In this document: positions 45,616 through 55,100 of the stretch, one piece after another
Layout: every line of letters begins with the position of its first letter
Position numbering within the stretch: position 1 is the first letter of the stretch
DNA from: Gordonia sp. SID5947
GTDB lineage: Bacteria; Actinomycetota; Actinomycetes; Mycobacteriales; Mycobacteriaceae
Reading direction: 5' to 3'
DNA length: 64,000 bases
Assembly: GCF_009862785.1 (NCBI RefSeq)
Contig: NZ_WWHU01000001.1
Span: forward strand, 4,650,001-4,714,000
The notes under the pieces: model-generated
Told to the model about the DNA's origin: nothing
Databases searched by the model: none
Seen by the model: the letters and a program-made list of their open reading frames with translations, nothing else
Made by a program: the position numbers and the translations under genes

Positions 45616-46837
45616 TCGACCACACACCGAGGCGGAGCATGGTCGTCGAGCGCCTGCGGGGCCTGCGCGGCCACGACGTGGGCGACGACTCCGACCTGCT
45701 CCGGATGCAGCGCACCGGTGCGCGGTTCATCGGTCTGGGCCTTCTCACGTTCACGGCGGTGATGCTCCCGGTGGCCGTGCGGTGCGCCGACCTCACCGCG
45801 GTCTGGTGGACACCGGTGAGCCTGGTGCTCGTCGTCGGACCGGCTTTTCTGCTGGTGGTGGCGTCGTTCCGTCCGGTTCCGCGGGGACACGTGGTCCTGA
45901 TGTACGCGTCCGCGGGGGCTACCTGGTCGCGACACTCCTCTGGTTCGTCGCATGGCGCGGTGTCACCGACGGTCCGGCGCACTGGGCAGTGTGGATGGTG
46001 CAGTTCCCGTCGGTGCCGAGTATCGGGCTGGTGTTGATGTCGCGCACCCGCTGGGCCATCACGCATCTAATCACGGCCACGCTGGCCGTACATGCGGCCA
46101 ACCAGATCGGACGCTTCGGTGAGATCCGGCCGGTCGCGCTGCTGAGCGCGCCGTTGACGATGGCCTTGAGCGGGGTGTTCCTGGCCGTCGCGATCGCGAC
46201 GATGGCGAATGTGCGACTCCTCGACTCCCGCCGCGCGGAGATCCTGGCCTCTGCTGCCACCGGCGCCGCGGAGATGGCACAGGAAGCCGAGCGCGCACGC
46301 TTCGCGGCGGTGATCCATGACAAGGTGATCGCGTCGTTGCTGGCCGTCGCACCCGGCCGTCCGGACCCGCGGCTCGCGGAACAGGCCTCCTCGACGCTCG
46401 AAGAACTCGACCGCGGCGACGATCACGACGTCGGTGTCGTCTCGGCGACCCAGTTCGCGGAGCGGGTCCGAGCGTCTGCGGCGTCCGTGAGCGACGACGT
46501 ACGCAGCGAGTTGTTCGTGCACGATCGATCTGTCTCGTATCCCGCCGAGGTGGTCGCGGCGCTGACCGAGTCCGCGGGCGAAGCGGTCCGGAACTGGCAC
46601 CGGCACGCGGGGGCCGACGCCCGTTGCGTGGTCGGTGGGGATTTCGGCGACGACGCGGTGCGGATCGCGATCACCGACGACGGGCGGGGTTTCGACCCCG
46701 AGGCGGTGGGGCCCGAACGGTACGGGATCGCCACCGGAATTCGTCTGCGGATGGCGTCGCTGCCGGGCGGGACGGCCGAGATCGTGAGTGCGCCCGGCCG
46801 GGGGACCACCGTCGTCGTCGCGTGGCGGCGGCCATGA
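45612..46837 (+). CDS. Membrane histidine-kinase-like ATPase, copy 2 (frame broken at 45914-45918)
   Basis: This is the paralogue of the 43276 gene. The start GTG 45612 overlaps the previous stop (GTGA); ATG 45639 is an alternative. Membrane part: FIGLGLLTFTAVMLPVAV, LVLVVGPAFLLVVASF. The frame then breaks at a five-G run (45914-45918); with one more G it continues GGYLVATLLWFVAWRGVTDGPAHWAVWMVQFPSVPSIG. The kinase part is complete: ERARFAAVIHDKVIASLLAV, AGEAVRNWHRHAGADARCVV, IAITDDGRGFDPEAVG and GTAEIVSAPGRGTTVVVAW. About 408 residues after repair, equal to copy 1. Its stop overlaps the next gene (ATGA). Confidence 0.75.
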
Positions 46838-47931
46838 TGCCCAGACCCCAGCACTCCGACGATCGGGACCTCGACGAGGCGACCGTGGACGTGTTCGGGC
46901 TCGGCTCGTCGACCGTCGCGCGTGGGCTGGGCGTTTTTGCCGTCGTCTACACGGTCGTGACGGTCGGTGCCGGCTGGCAGATCAGGTCGGTTCAGAACTG
47001 GGCCGGCCTGGTCGCGGGACTGATGGTCTTCGCCGTCGCGACCTCGATCGTCCAGCGGACGCGGGGCCCACGGTTTCCGACGTCGGCCGCCATCCCGGTC
47101 ACGGCGATGGCGGTCTGCGGGCTCACCATCTCGCTGTGGAGCCTCTCCGCGCAGACGTACCTGCAGTTGCAGACCGCGCCGCCGGTCTCGGCCGCGACCA
47201 TCGTCTTCACCCTGGTCGCGATCCGTGGCCGCCCCGTGGTCGCCTGGGTGGGCGCGCTGTGCGGGACCGTGTTGGCCGGACTCTGGGGTGAGTCGATCGG
47301 GATGGGATTCGTGACCGGCGCGGGAAACACCGCGTTCTGCTACCCGGTCCTTGTCCTCGCGATGCTGTTCGTGCTGATGGCGCGCCCGCTCGCGGAACGG
47401 ATCCGCGTTCTCCGCGAACGAGCGGTCGCCCAGGCCGCGACCGACGCCGCGACGGCGGCCGCCGCCGCCGAGCGTGGCCGCCAGCTGTCCCGGCTCGGCC
47501 GGCGCGCCCGACCGATCCTGGGCGAGATCGTCGACGGGCACGAATTCACGGTCGGCGAGGTGGCCGAGGTCCGCCTCACCGAGGCGCAGCTGAGAGACGG
47601 GATACGAGCTCCGGCGTGGGAGTCGGAGCCGGTTCGTGATGCGGTGTGGCAGGCCCGCCGTCGGGGGGTCTCGGTCCTGCTCCTCGACGACGGTGCACTG
47701 AACACGACGCCCGAACGCGACCTCGTGCATCGTCTGCGGGATGTGCTCGTCGACGAACTGCGGGCCGTCGAGGGTGGTCAGGTCACCGCACGGGTGCTAC
47801 CGCCGGGTCGCTCGCTGGTCGCGTCGATCGTCGTCAACACGGGACCGACCATCAGACGAATCGAATACGGCGTCTGCGGAGTGATCTCGGAACACACCGC
47901 GACGGTCCCGGTGTCGACGTCCGACGAGTGA
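46834..47931 (+). CDS. Membrane partner of the kinase-like protein, copy 2
   Basis: This intact 365-residue paralogue of the 44489 gene shows what that gene should encode: an N-terminal DVFGLGSSTVARGLGVFAVVYTVVTVG, five membrane segments to about residue 180, a charged helix (RERAVAQAATDAATAAAAAERGRQLSRLGRR), then HEFTVGEVAEVRLTEAQLRDGIRAPAWESEPVRDAVWQARRRGVSVLLLDDGA and GGQVTARVLPPGRSLVASIVVNT. No family is recognised. The C-terminal domain has alternating strands and helices and strong conservation between copies. ATG 46834 overlaps the kinase stop. Confidence 0.7.
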   Translation: MMPRPQHSDDRDLDEATVDVFGLGSSTVARGLGVFAVVYTVVTVGAGWQIRSVQNWAGLVAGLMVFAVATSIVQRTRGPRFPTSAAIPVTAMAVCGLTISLWSLSAQTYLQLQTAPPVSAATIVFTLVAIRGRPVVAWVGALCGTVLAGLWGESIGMGFVTGAGNTAFCYPVLVLAMLFVLMARPLAERIRVLRERAVAQAATDAATAAAAAERGRQLSRLGRRARPILGEIVDGHEFTVGEVAEVRLTEAQLRDGIRAPAWESEPVRDAVWQARRRGVSVLLLDDGALNTTPERDLVHRLRDVLVDELRAVEGGQVTARVLPPGRSLVASIVVNTGPTIRRIEYGVCGVISEHTATVPVSTSDE

Positions 47932-47958
47932 CCGCCTGCCGACCACGCGGTTGCGCAC

Positions 47959-48327
47959 TCAGTTGAGTTCGGCCTCCAGCCAGGTGAGCACCTCCGGTGT
48001 CACCGGGCTCGACGCATCTGCGTAATCGGGGTTCTTGCGCAGGAACGCGGCGACCATCGGACAGACGCCGACGATGACCCGGCCCCCGGCGCGGGTCGCG
48101 TCGAGGGCCTCCCGGATCAGGATGGTGCCGAGGCCGCGTCCGCCGAACTCCTCGGCGACCTCGGTGTGGAAGAAGATGCGTTGCCCGGTGCCCTCGACGT
48201 CACGGTCGCGGTAGGCCGTGAATCCGGCCATCTGCGGCGTACCGGCGTCCTCCACGGTGATCTCGTAGCGGCGTTGCGCCGGGTCGTCGGCGACGGAGGT
48301 CTGGGCTCCGGTCTTGTCAGTGGCCAT
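47959..48327 (-). CDS. GCN5-related N-acetyltransferase (short YjdJ-type)
   Basis: This is a 122-residue GNAT-like protein (PF14542 type): YEITVEDAGTPQMAGFTAYRDRD, then IFFHTEVAEEFGGRGLGTILIREALDATRAGG with the acetyl-CoA loop (GGRGLG), and VCPMVAAFLRKNPDYAD at the end. The substrate is unknown. It converges with the membrane partner gene. Confidence 0.85.
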   Translation of the reverse strand: MATDKTGAQTSVADDPAQRRYEITVEDAGTPQMAGFTAYRDRDVEGTGQRIFFHTEVAEEFGGRGLGTILIREALDATRAGGRVIVGVCPMVAAFLRKNPDYADASSPVTPEVLTWLEAELN

Positions 48328-48375
48328 GGTGTGAGCTTACGGCTCGCGGTGGTCCCGGTCGCGGTACCGACGTCG

Positions 48376-49227
48376 TCAGTGATCGGTGGCGGCGCGCTGG
48401 TAACCGCGCAGGGCGGGGTAGACGAAGGTCGCCAGCAGCGCAACGGCCCACACGATGACCTTGATGAGGTTCTCGGTGATGGGCCCGCCGACGGCGAGCG
48501 ATCGCATCACCTCGATCGCCGGCGTCATGGGCTGGTTCGCCACAATCGGTTGCAGCCATCCCGGATACGCCTCGAGCGGGCTGAACCCCGAATTGAAGAA
48601 CATCAGGACGCTCGAGAACAGCGAGATCATCGGCACGATCGGAGCCGCGGGCTTGGTGTTGACGGCCACCGCGAGGACCATCGTCGAGAAGGCCATGCCA
48701 TAGAGCAGGGCGACCCCGACGATGCCAACGACAGCCCACACACCCTGGGTGAACCGGAACCCGATGAAGAGGCCGGCCACCAGCAGGATCACGGTGGAGA
48801 CCAGGATGCGGACGAGCTCGGCGATGATGCGTGCGCTGAGATCGGCGGCGCGGTTGATCGGCAACACGTACAGACGGCCCAGCAGGCCGGTGCCGCGTTC
48901 CCGGTTGAGCCGGACCGCCGCCGCCATGGAGCCGAACATGGCGCCGACCAGGATCACCAGCGGCACGGTCCCGTACGCGCTGTTCTGGCCGGTGGCGTTG
49001 CCCACGGCGTCACCCAGGACGACCTTGAACATCACCATCGACAAGGCCGGGAACAGCAGGCTCTGGCCGAGCGTCGAGTAGTCGCGCAACCAGACCGACA
49101 GCTGCCGGCCGGTGAGGATTCTGGTCTGCGTCGCCCAGGCATCGGTGGAGTGCTCAGGTGGGACTTCCCCGGTCGGCATCGTCGCGGCGGCCGCCGCGGT
49201 GGAACTCATGTGCGAGGTCGTCGTCAT
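48376..49227 (-). CDS. ABC-2 type permease (DrrB-like), second subunit
   Basis: This is a 283-residue integral membrane subunit with six segments, for example SLLFPALSMVMFKVVLG, PLVILVGAMFGSMAAAV, ILVSTVILLVAGLFIGF, AVVGIVGVALLYGMAFSTMVLAV and PMISLFSSVLMFFNSGF, and the family motif NSGFSPLEAYPGWLQPIVANQPMTPAIEVMRSLAVGG. ATG 49227 overlaps the first permease stop (ATGA). With the adjacent permease and ATPase it forms a daunorubicin/doxorubicin-resistance-type exporter. Confidence 0.85.
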   Translation of the reverse strand: MTTTSHMSSTAAAAATMPTGEVPPEHSTDAWATQTRILTGRQLSVWLRDYSTLGQSLLFPALSMVMFKVVLGDAVGNATGQNSAYGTVPLVILVGAMFGSMAAAVRLNRERGTGLLGRLYVLPINRAADLSARIIAELVRILVSTVILLVAGLFIGFRFTQGVWAVVGIVGVALLYGMAFSTMVLAVAVNTKPAAPIVPMISLFSSVLMFFNSGFSPLEAYPGWLQPIVANQPMTPAIEVMRSLAVGGPITENLIKVIVWAVALLATFVYPALRGYQRAATDH

Positions 49228-49928
49228 GACCGCAGCCTCCGTTCGGCCCACAGGAGGAGGGCTGCGGCCAGACCGGCCATCCCCAGGCACCAGTACACCG
49301 TCGGGGCCACGACCGACCACGTCGCGGTCCCGTCGTTGAACGCGCGCATGGCGTTCGAGAACTGGGACACCGGCTGATTGCGGACGAACGGCTGGATCCA
49401 CTCCGGGAACTGGCTTTCGGGGACAAACCCGGTCGACAGCATGCCGAGGATGAGGATCGGCAACCCGAGCAGCTGGCTCGTCGCCTCCGGGCTGCTGGCC
49501 AGCAGGCCGAGTGCGTCGGCGATCACCGCGACCAGCAGTCCTACCGTCAGGGCCACCGCATACAGGCCGACGGTCCCGAGGAACCCGCCGTGTGGACGCC
49601 AGCCGATCAGCAGGCTCGCGATGGTCGCGAAGACCAGAGAGATCGTCAACAGCACCGCGTTGGCCGACCCACGTGCGGCGACCGGGACAAAGGCGCTCAT
49701 CGGCATCACCCGGAAGCGCAGGTTGATGCCGCGCAACCCGTCCATCGACGATCGCATGGCCGAGGCCGACGCGACGAAGCCGACGGACTGCAGGGCGATG
49801 ATCGGCATCAGGTACTGGGCGTAGTTCATGCCCGGGTAGGCGTCCATCAGCGATCGAAGTGGCACGTAGAAGCAGACGGCGAGGAACGCTGGAGCGATCA
49901 TCGCGAAGATGATCTCGCCGTTGCGCAC
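49224..49928 (-). CDS. ABC-2 type permease (DrrB-like), first subunit (start uncertain)
   Basis: From GTG 49928 the protein has 234 residues with six membrane segments and the motif STGFVPESQFPEWIQPFVRNQPVSQFSNAMRAFNDG. The conserved part of the family begins earlier: the same frame upstream reads QRQWWALTSRGLTGIVRNGEII and stays open back to CTG at 50039, which overlaps the ATPase stop, but has no ATG/GTG/TTG. The true start may be that CTG, or the sequence may lack a base there. The substrate is unknown; exporters next to NRPS genes often move the product. Confidence 0.75.
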   Translation of the reverse strand: MRNGEIIFAMIAPAFLAVCFYVPLRSLMDAYPGMNYAQYLMPIIALQSVGFVASASAMRSSMDGLRGINLRFRVMPMSAFVPVAARGSANAVLLTISLVFATIASLLIGWRPHGGFLGTVGLYAVALTVGLLVAVIADALGLLASSPEATSQLLGLPILILGMLSTGFVPESQFPEWIQPFVRNQPVSQFSNAMRAFNDGTATWSVVAPTVYWCLGMAGLAAALLLWAERRLRS

Positions 49929-50035
49929 GATGCCGGTCAGGCCACGCGAGGTCAGTGCCCACCACTGCCGCTGCGGGCGGATGTGTGGCCGCTCGGTCTC
50001 TGTGGTCCCGGTCGGGTCCGGGATGGTGTGCGTGA

Positions 50036-51589
50036 TCAGGGGACCGACACCTTCGTGGTCTGGGGTTCGGTGAGGGCCAGGAAGACCTCGTCGAGGGACG
50101 GCCGTCGCAGGGCGACGTCGGAGAGACGGATGCCCACGGCGCTCGTCCGCTGGACGATCTGGACCAACGTGTCGGCACCGTCGGGAGCGGGCACCGACAC
50201 CGAGATCGGCGACTCGCCCTCGTCGAGCGGCGCATCCGGCGATGCGGTGGCAGGCGACGACGTCTGCGGCGATCCGGAGAGCAGGTCGGCAAGTGCCTCG
50301 CGGACGGCGGGCACCTCCGCGGGATCGGCGGGTGTGACCTGATAGACCGAAGTGCCGATCTGCGATTTGAGTTCGTCGGTGGTCCCGCGGGCGATGACAC
50401 GGCCGTGGTCGATCACCACGATCTGGTCGGCGAGTTCGTCGGCCTCCTCCAGGTACTGCGTGGTCAGAACGGTGGTCACGCCCTGGTCGCGAAGGCTCTT
50501 CACGAGTTGCCAGACCTCCTGCCGGCTACGCGGGTCGAGGCCGGTGGTCGGTTCGTCGAGGAACACCACCTCGGGACGGGTGACCAGGCCGCACGCGATG
50601 TCGATCCGGCGGCGCATACCGCCCGAGTACTCACCGACCCGGCGGCGCGCCGCGTCGGTCAATCCGAAGGCCGCGAGGAGTTCGTCGGCGCGCTCGCCGG
50701 CGGCAGGTTTCGTCAGTCCGAGCAGGCGACCGAACAGGATGAGGTTCTCCCGTCCCGTCAACGATTCGTCGAGTGCGGCGAACTGGCCGGTCAGCATGAT
50801 CGACCGACGGACCGCGGCCGCCTGGTGCACGATGTCGTGGCCCGCGACGAGTCCGCTGCCCGCATCGGGTTTGAGAAGCGTGCACAGCATGTTGACGGTG
50901 GTGGTCTTTCCGGCGCCGTTGGGGCCGAGCAGGCCGAGGATGGTGCCTTTGGCGACCGAGAACGTGACGTCACTCACGGCGACGAAATCGCCGAACCGTT
51001 TCTGCAGACCCACCGCCGCGACGGCGGGTTCGGGAGTTCTCGGAATCCGGTCGGTGACCGTGTTCTGTACGGCTTCGGGCACCGGCTGGTCGGCCACCGC
51101 CGTCACCGCGGGTCCCTCGTCGGGCGGGGCCGCGACGGTCGGCCCAGGGGAGGGGGGCTCGGGGAACGGGGTCTCGGGGAAGCGGGGCTCCGGAAAGCCG
51201 GGGTCGGGATAGGCGGTCTCGGGGTAGGAGGTCGGCGGAACCCGGGTGGGACCGGCGGCGTATCGCGGCGAGGTTGCGGTCTCCCTGATCGGCTCCTCCT
51301 CATGATGTGGCGCGGCACCGTTCGGGCTCTGGGACGGTCCGAAGTCCGCCCACGTCGGCGTATCGCGTGGATGTCGGTCGCGCTCCCACAGACTGGGATC
51401 GCCCGGCTCGTCGAGCGGGAGGAGATCAGCGGGATCGAGCGGATCCGTCAGGGGGTCCCACGTCCGGTGCGCTTCGGTCGAGGGCGATTCCGCGTCGCCG
51501 CGCGGGACGTCCTCGACGGGGTCGAGGTCGGCGTCGTCGGTGCGGTACGCGTCATCGACCGGGCGCCGCCCTCGTGTCTGCTCAGGCAT
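50036..51589 (-). CDS. ABC transporter ATPase (DrrA-like) with long disordered N-terminal region
   Basis: This is a 517-residue ATPase. Residues 1-180 are acidic and Pro-rich with no domain, including repeats of the form (E/D)PxFP. The ATPase then starts VGLQKRFGDFVAVSDVTFSV with Walker A GLLGPNGAGKTTT, the signature EYSGGMRRR and Walker B VVFLDEPTTGLDPRS. The C-terminal part (TVLTTQYLEEADELADQIVVIDHGRVIARGTTDELKSQIG, then SLDEVFLALT) is DrrA-type. The start at ATG 51589 (MPEQTRGRRPVDD) is chosen as the first natural start after the upstream Arg-rich sequence. It is first of the three-gene exporter operon. Confidence 0.85.
   Translation of the reverse strand: MPEQTRGRRPVDDAYRTDDADLDPVEDVPRGDAESPSTEAHRTWDPLTDPLDPADLLPLDEPGDPSLWERDRHPRDTPTWADFGPSQSPNGAAPHHEEEPIRETATSPRYAAGPTRVPPTSYPETAYPDPGFPEPRFPETPFPEPPSPGPTVAAPPDEGPAVTAVADQPVPEAVQNTVTDRIPRTPEPAVAAVGLQKRFGDFVAVSDVTFSVAKGTILGLLGPNGAGKTTTVNMLCTLLKPDAGSGLVAGHDIVHQAAAVRRSIMLTGQFAALDESLTGRENLILFGRLLGLTKPAAGERADELLAAFGLTDAARRRVGEYSGGMRRRIDIACGLVTRPEVVFLDEPTTGLDPRSRQEVWQLVKSLRDQGVTTVLTTQYLEEADELADQIVVIDHGRVIARGTTDELKSQIGTSVYQVTPADPAEVPAVREALADLLSGSPQTSSPATASPDAPLDEGESPISVSVPAPDGADTLVQIVQRTSAVGIRLSDVALRRPSLDEVFLALTEPQTTKVSVP
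51161..51233. repeat. 15-base tandem repeat inside the ATPase N-terminal region
   Basis: Nearly five degenerate units of 15 bases (for example GGGGAACGGGGTCTC, GGGGAAGCGGGGCTC, CGGAAAGCCGGGGTC, GGGATAGGCGGTCTC) encode pentapeptides ETPFP, EPRFP, DPGFP, ETAYP on the minus strand. In-frame copy-number variation between strains would be expected. Confidence 0.75.
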
Positions 51590-52178
51590 TCCGCTCCTCT
51601 TCCGGGTCGACGAGATCGAGCGTGACGGGGCTGTTACCACTTCAAACTTACGCAGATCAAGCGCGCGAGGCGACGACCCCGCGAGACCGCGAGGTGCGGG
51701 TGTCGCGCCGCGACGAGCCCACGGTCTTTCGTGGCAACCTGACGGCATGCCGACAGCTTCTCCACAGGTTCGCTCCGTATACTGCGGATATGAGCAGCTG
51801 ATCGACTCGTCGGCCGCGTGATGGTCATCGGGTCGGGCCGCTCGATCACCTCCGCGCCCGGCATAGGATTACCGCGATCCGGGCGCCGTTCGTTACGGTT
51901 CGACGTCGGACAGTTGGTGGGTTTGTGTAACGAACCGGCATCGCGACGCGAAATACGACGTGAACCCGAGCGGTTAGTTACGAACACTAATTGTTGATCG
52001 ACAGCGAAATTGGAGGGTCGGGGGACCGTTGCTCGATCGGCCGGCCGGCCGACCAGGGCAGCGGACGAGGTACGAAACGGTAGAGATGCCGTGTGCTGCT
52101 GTGCGCTCGGATCGCGGTTCGAGTGCACGCCTGTCAGCACCGCGCGGACCTACTCCCGTCCAGACGAGAGTGAGTGGA
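51590..52178 (+). other. Long upstream region of the NRPS genes, no gene seen
   Basis: This is a gap of 589 bases between the exporter ATPase start and the first NRPS gene. No convincing gene lies in it. A palindrome-like AT-rich patch at 51,974-51,990 (TTAGT...ACTAA) and a stretch TTGTTGATC (51,991-51,999) mark the probable promoter, followed by GGAGGGTCGGGGG at 52,011-52,023. The palindrome does not match the 19-base IdeR iron box (TTAGGTTAGGCTAACCTAA). Confidence 0.4.
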
Positions 52179-55100
52179 ATGCACCCGAAGGATGATCGCG
52201 TAGCGGACGTCTCGGGGTACCAGCCACTCGCACTCACCGCAGCCCAGCGGGGTATGTGGTTCGCGGAGAACCTGTCCCCGGACTATTCGGTGACGGTCGC
52301 CAACTATCTCGACATCCGCGACACCGACCGACCGCTCGACATCGACCTCTTCGCACGCCTGGTGCGCGAGGTGGGATGGGACCTGCAGTCCCCGTTCACG
52401 CGGATCATCGACTCCGACGGGGTGCCGATGCAGGTCGTCGATCCGACGGTCGACTTCTCGCTCGCGATCGTCGATCTGCGGGACGATTCGGACCCGATGG
52501 CAGCGGCGTCGCGCTGGATGGACGCCGACTATCAGCGCACCATCGATCTCGAAACCGATCAGCTCACGGTCACCAGGCTCATCCGTGTCGCCGATGATCG
52601 GGCCCTCTGGTACCTGCGCGCGCACCACATCGTGATCGACGGATACGCGGCGCTCACCGCGATGCAGGAAACCCTGGAACGCTACAACGCCGTCGTCGAG
52701 GGTCGTGATCGCACGGATCGGCGGCGCGCCGACCTCGCCGACCTCGTCGCCGACGACCGCAGCTACACCGAGAGCAGCCGGCACGAGTCCGACCGCGCGC
52801 ACTGGGCCGAACGCGCCGCCGACCTGCCCGAACGTGTCAGCCTTGCGGACAGCGCGGCCGTTGCGCCGCTGCACCCGGTCAACCTCATCGCCGGCAGTGT
52901 GCTCGATCCGGCACAGCAGAACGCGGTGGAGGAACGCGCGGCGGAGATCGGGGGTTCGCCCGCGGTGTTGCTCGCCGCGGCCTTCTCCGCGTATCTGGCC
53001 CGCATGACCGGCACCGACGACGTGGCGCTGAGCCTTCCCGTGACCGGCCGTGCCACCGCACGGATCAAACGCGCCGGCGGGATGCTGTCCAACATGCTGC
53101 CGATCGTCGCTCGTGACGTGCGCGGTCTCACGACGAGTGACCTCGTCGGTCAGCTGAAGCTGGAGATGACCGGCGCGATGCGCCACCAGCGCTACCGGTT
53201 CGAGGAGATCCGGCTCGACGCGGGGATGGCGGACTCGAACACCGCGTCGTTCGGCCCGATCGTCAACATGATGCTCTTCGACAAGCCCATCGAACTCGTG
53301 GGCGCCAGGGTGGACTATCAGATCCTGTCGTCGGGCATCCTCGAGGATCTCCGGCTCAACCTCTATCAGGCCGGGCCGGGCGAGCGGCTCGTCGTCGATC
53401 TCCACGGCAATCCGGAGCTCTACCGCCAGGACGAACTCGACGGGCACCTCCGACGTTTTCTGACCTTCATGGACCGATTGGTCGCCGCCCCGGACCTCCC
53501 GATCGGCGCTGTCGACCTCCTGTTCGACGGGGAGGCCGCCGCCCTCCTCGAGACCGGGTCCGGTCCGCGGGCCGAGCTGCCCGACGACCACACCACGCTG
53601 CTCGACGACTTCGAACGGCAGGTGGGACTCACCCCCGACGCGGTCGCGGTGGAGTTCGACGGCCGGACGTGGACCTACGCCGAGTTCGACGCGCTCCGCA
53701 ACGGTCTCGCGGGCCGGCTCGTCGACGACGGGGTGGTGTCCGGAGATCGGGTGGTGGTATCGCTGCCCCGTGGACTCGAGCAGGTCTGTGCCGTCTATGC
53801 GGTGCTCACGGTCGGCGCCGCCTACGTGCCGGTGGAGCCGATGCAGCCGGCCCGTCGCCGTGCCCTGATCGCGGACGCGGTCGGCGCCGAGATCGTGATC
53901 GACGCCGCCTATCTGTCCTGGGCCCGATTCGATGACTCGCACCCCTTGCCGCCGAGCACCGCGCCGGCCGCCGTCCGAGGCGGCGACGCATCGGCCTACG
54001 TCATCTTCACCTCGGGATCGACCGGCGTTCCCAAAGGCGTCGAGGTGGGACAACGCGCCGTGCTCAACCGGCTGGGCTGGATGCAGGACGGCCACCCCAT
54101 CGGCGGCGACGACGCGGTGCTCTACAAGACACCGATCACGTTCGATGTCTCCGTCTGGGAACTGTTCTGGCCGTTGCGGACCGGCGCCCGCATGGTCATC
54201 GCCCGCCCCGACGGCCACCGTGACCCGGAATATCTCGCCCGCCTCATCGAGGACGCCGGCGTCACCACGCTGCACTTCGTCCCGTCGATGCTCGATGCCT
54301 ATGTCGACATCCTCTCGCAGCGCGACCGGTCCGCCCTCGCGCCGACGAGTGAGGTGTCCGGTGCCGCAACGGTATTCGCGCCCACCGTGCGACGGGTGTT
54401 CACATCCGGCGAACCGCTGAGCCGGGCGCTCGCCGACAAGGTCGGCGCCGTGAGCTCGGTCGAGCTGTGCAACCTCTACGGTCCGACCGAGGCGGCCGTC
54501 GACGTCACCGAACACCGCGTGACCGAGCAGGCCGGGCCGGTGCCCATCGGTCGCCCGGTGGTCAACACCGACGTCCGTGTCCTCGATGTCCGCCTCCGGC
54601 CGGTCCCGGTCGGGGTGGCGGGTGAGCTGTACCTGTCCGGCGCACAGTTGGCTCGTGGGTACGCCGGGCGTCCCGATCTCACCGCGGACCGCTTCGTGGC
54701 CGACCCGTTCGCGCCGGCGGGAGCGCGCATGTACCGCACCGGCGACCTCGTCCGGTGGAACGACCGTGACGAGCTGGAGTACCTGGGACGCACCGACTTC
54801 CAGATCAAGATCCGCGGCCAGCGGGTCGAACTCGGGGAGATCGAGGCGGTCCTCGCAGGTGTTCGCGATGTCGACGCCGTCGTCGTGGTCGCCCGCAGCG
54901 ACGACGGTGGCGCCCCGATGCTCGTCGCCTATCTGCGTTCGACGTCGGATACCGTCTCCGAACAGGGAGTCCTCGCGTTCTGCCGCAAGAACCTTCCGTC
55001 GCACATGGTGCCGTCGGCCGTGGTGGTCCTCGACGACTTCCCGGTCAACGCTTCCGGCAAACTCGACCGGTCGGCACTGCCGGCGCCGACGCTGAGTGCC

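Noticed and set aside
51974..51990. Possible IdeR iron box before the NRPS genes
   Set aside because: TTAGT...ACTAA spans 17 bases and lacks the internal GGTTAGGCTAACC pattern of the 19-base IdeR consensus, so siderophore control is not supported.
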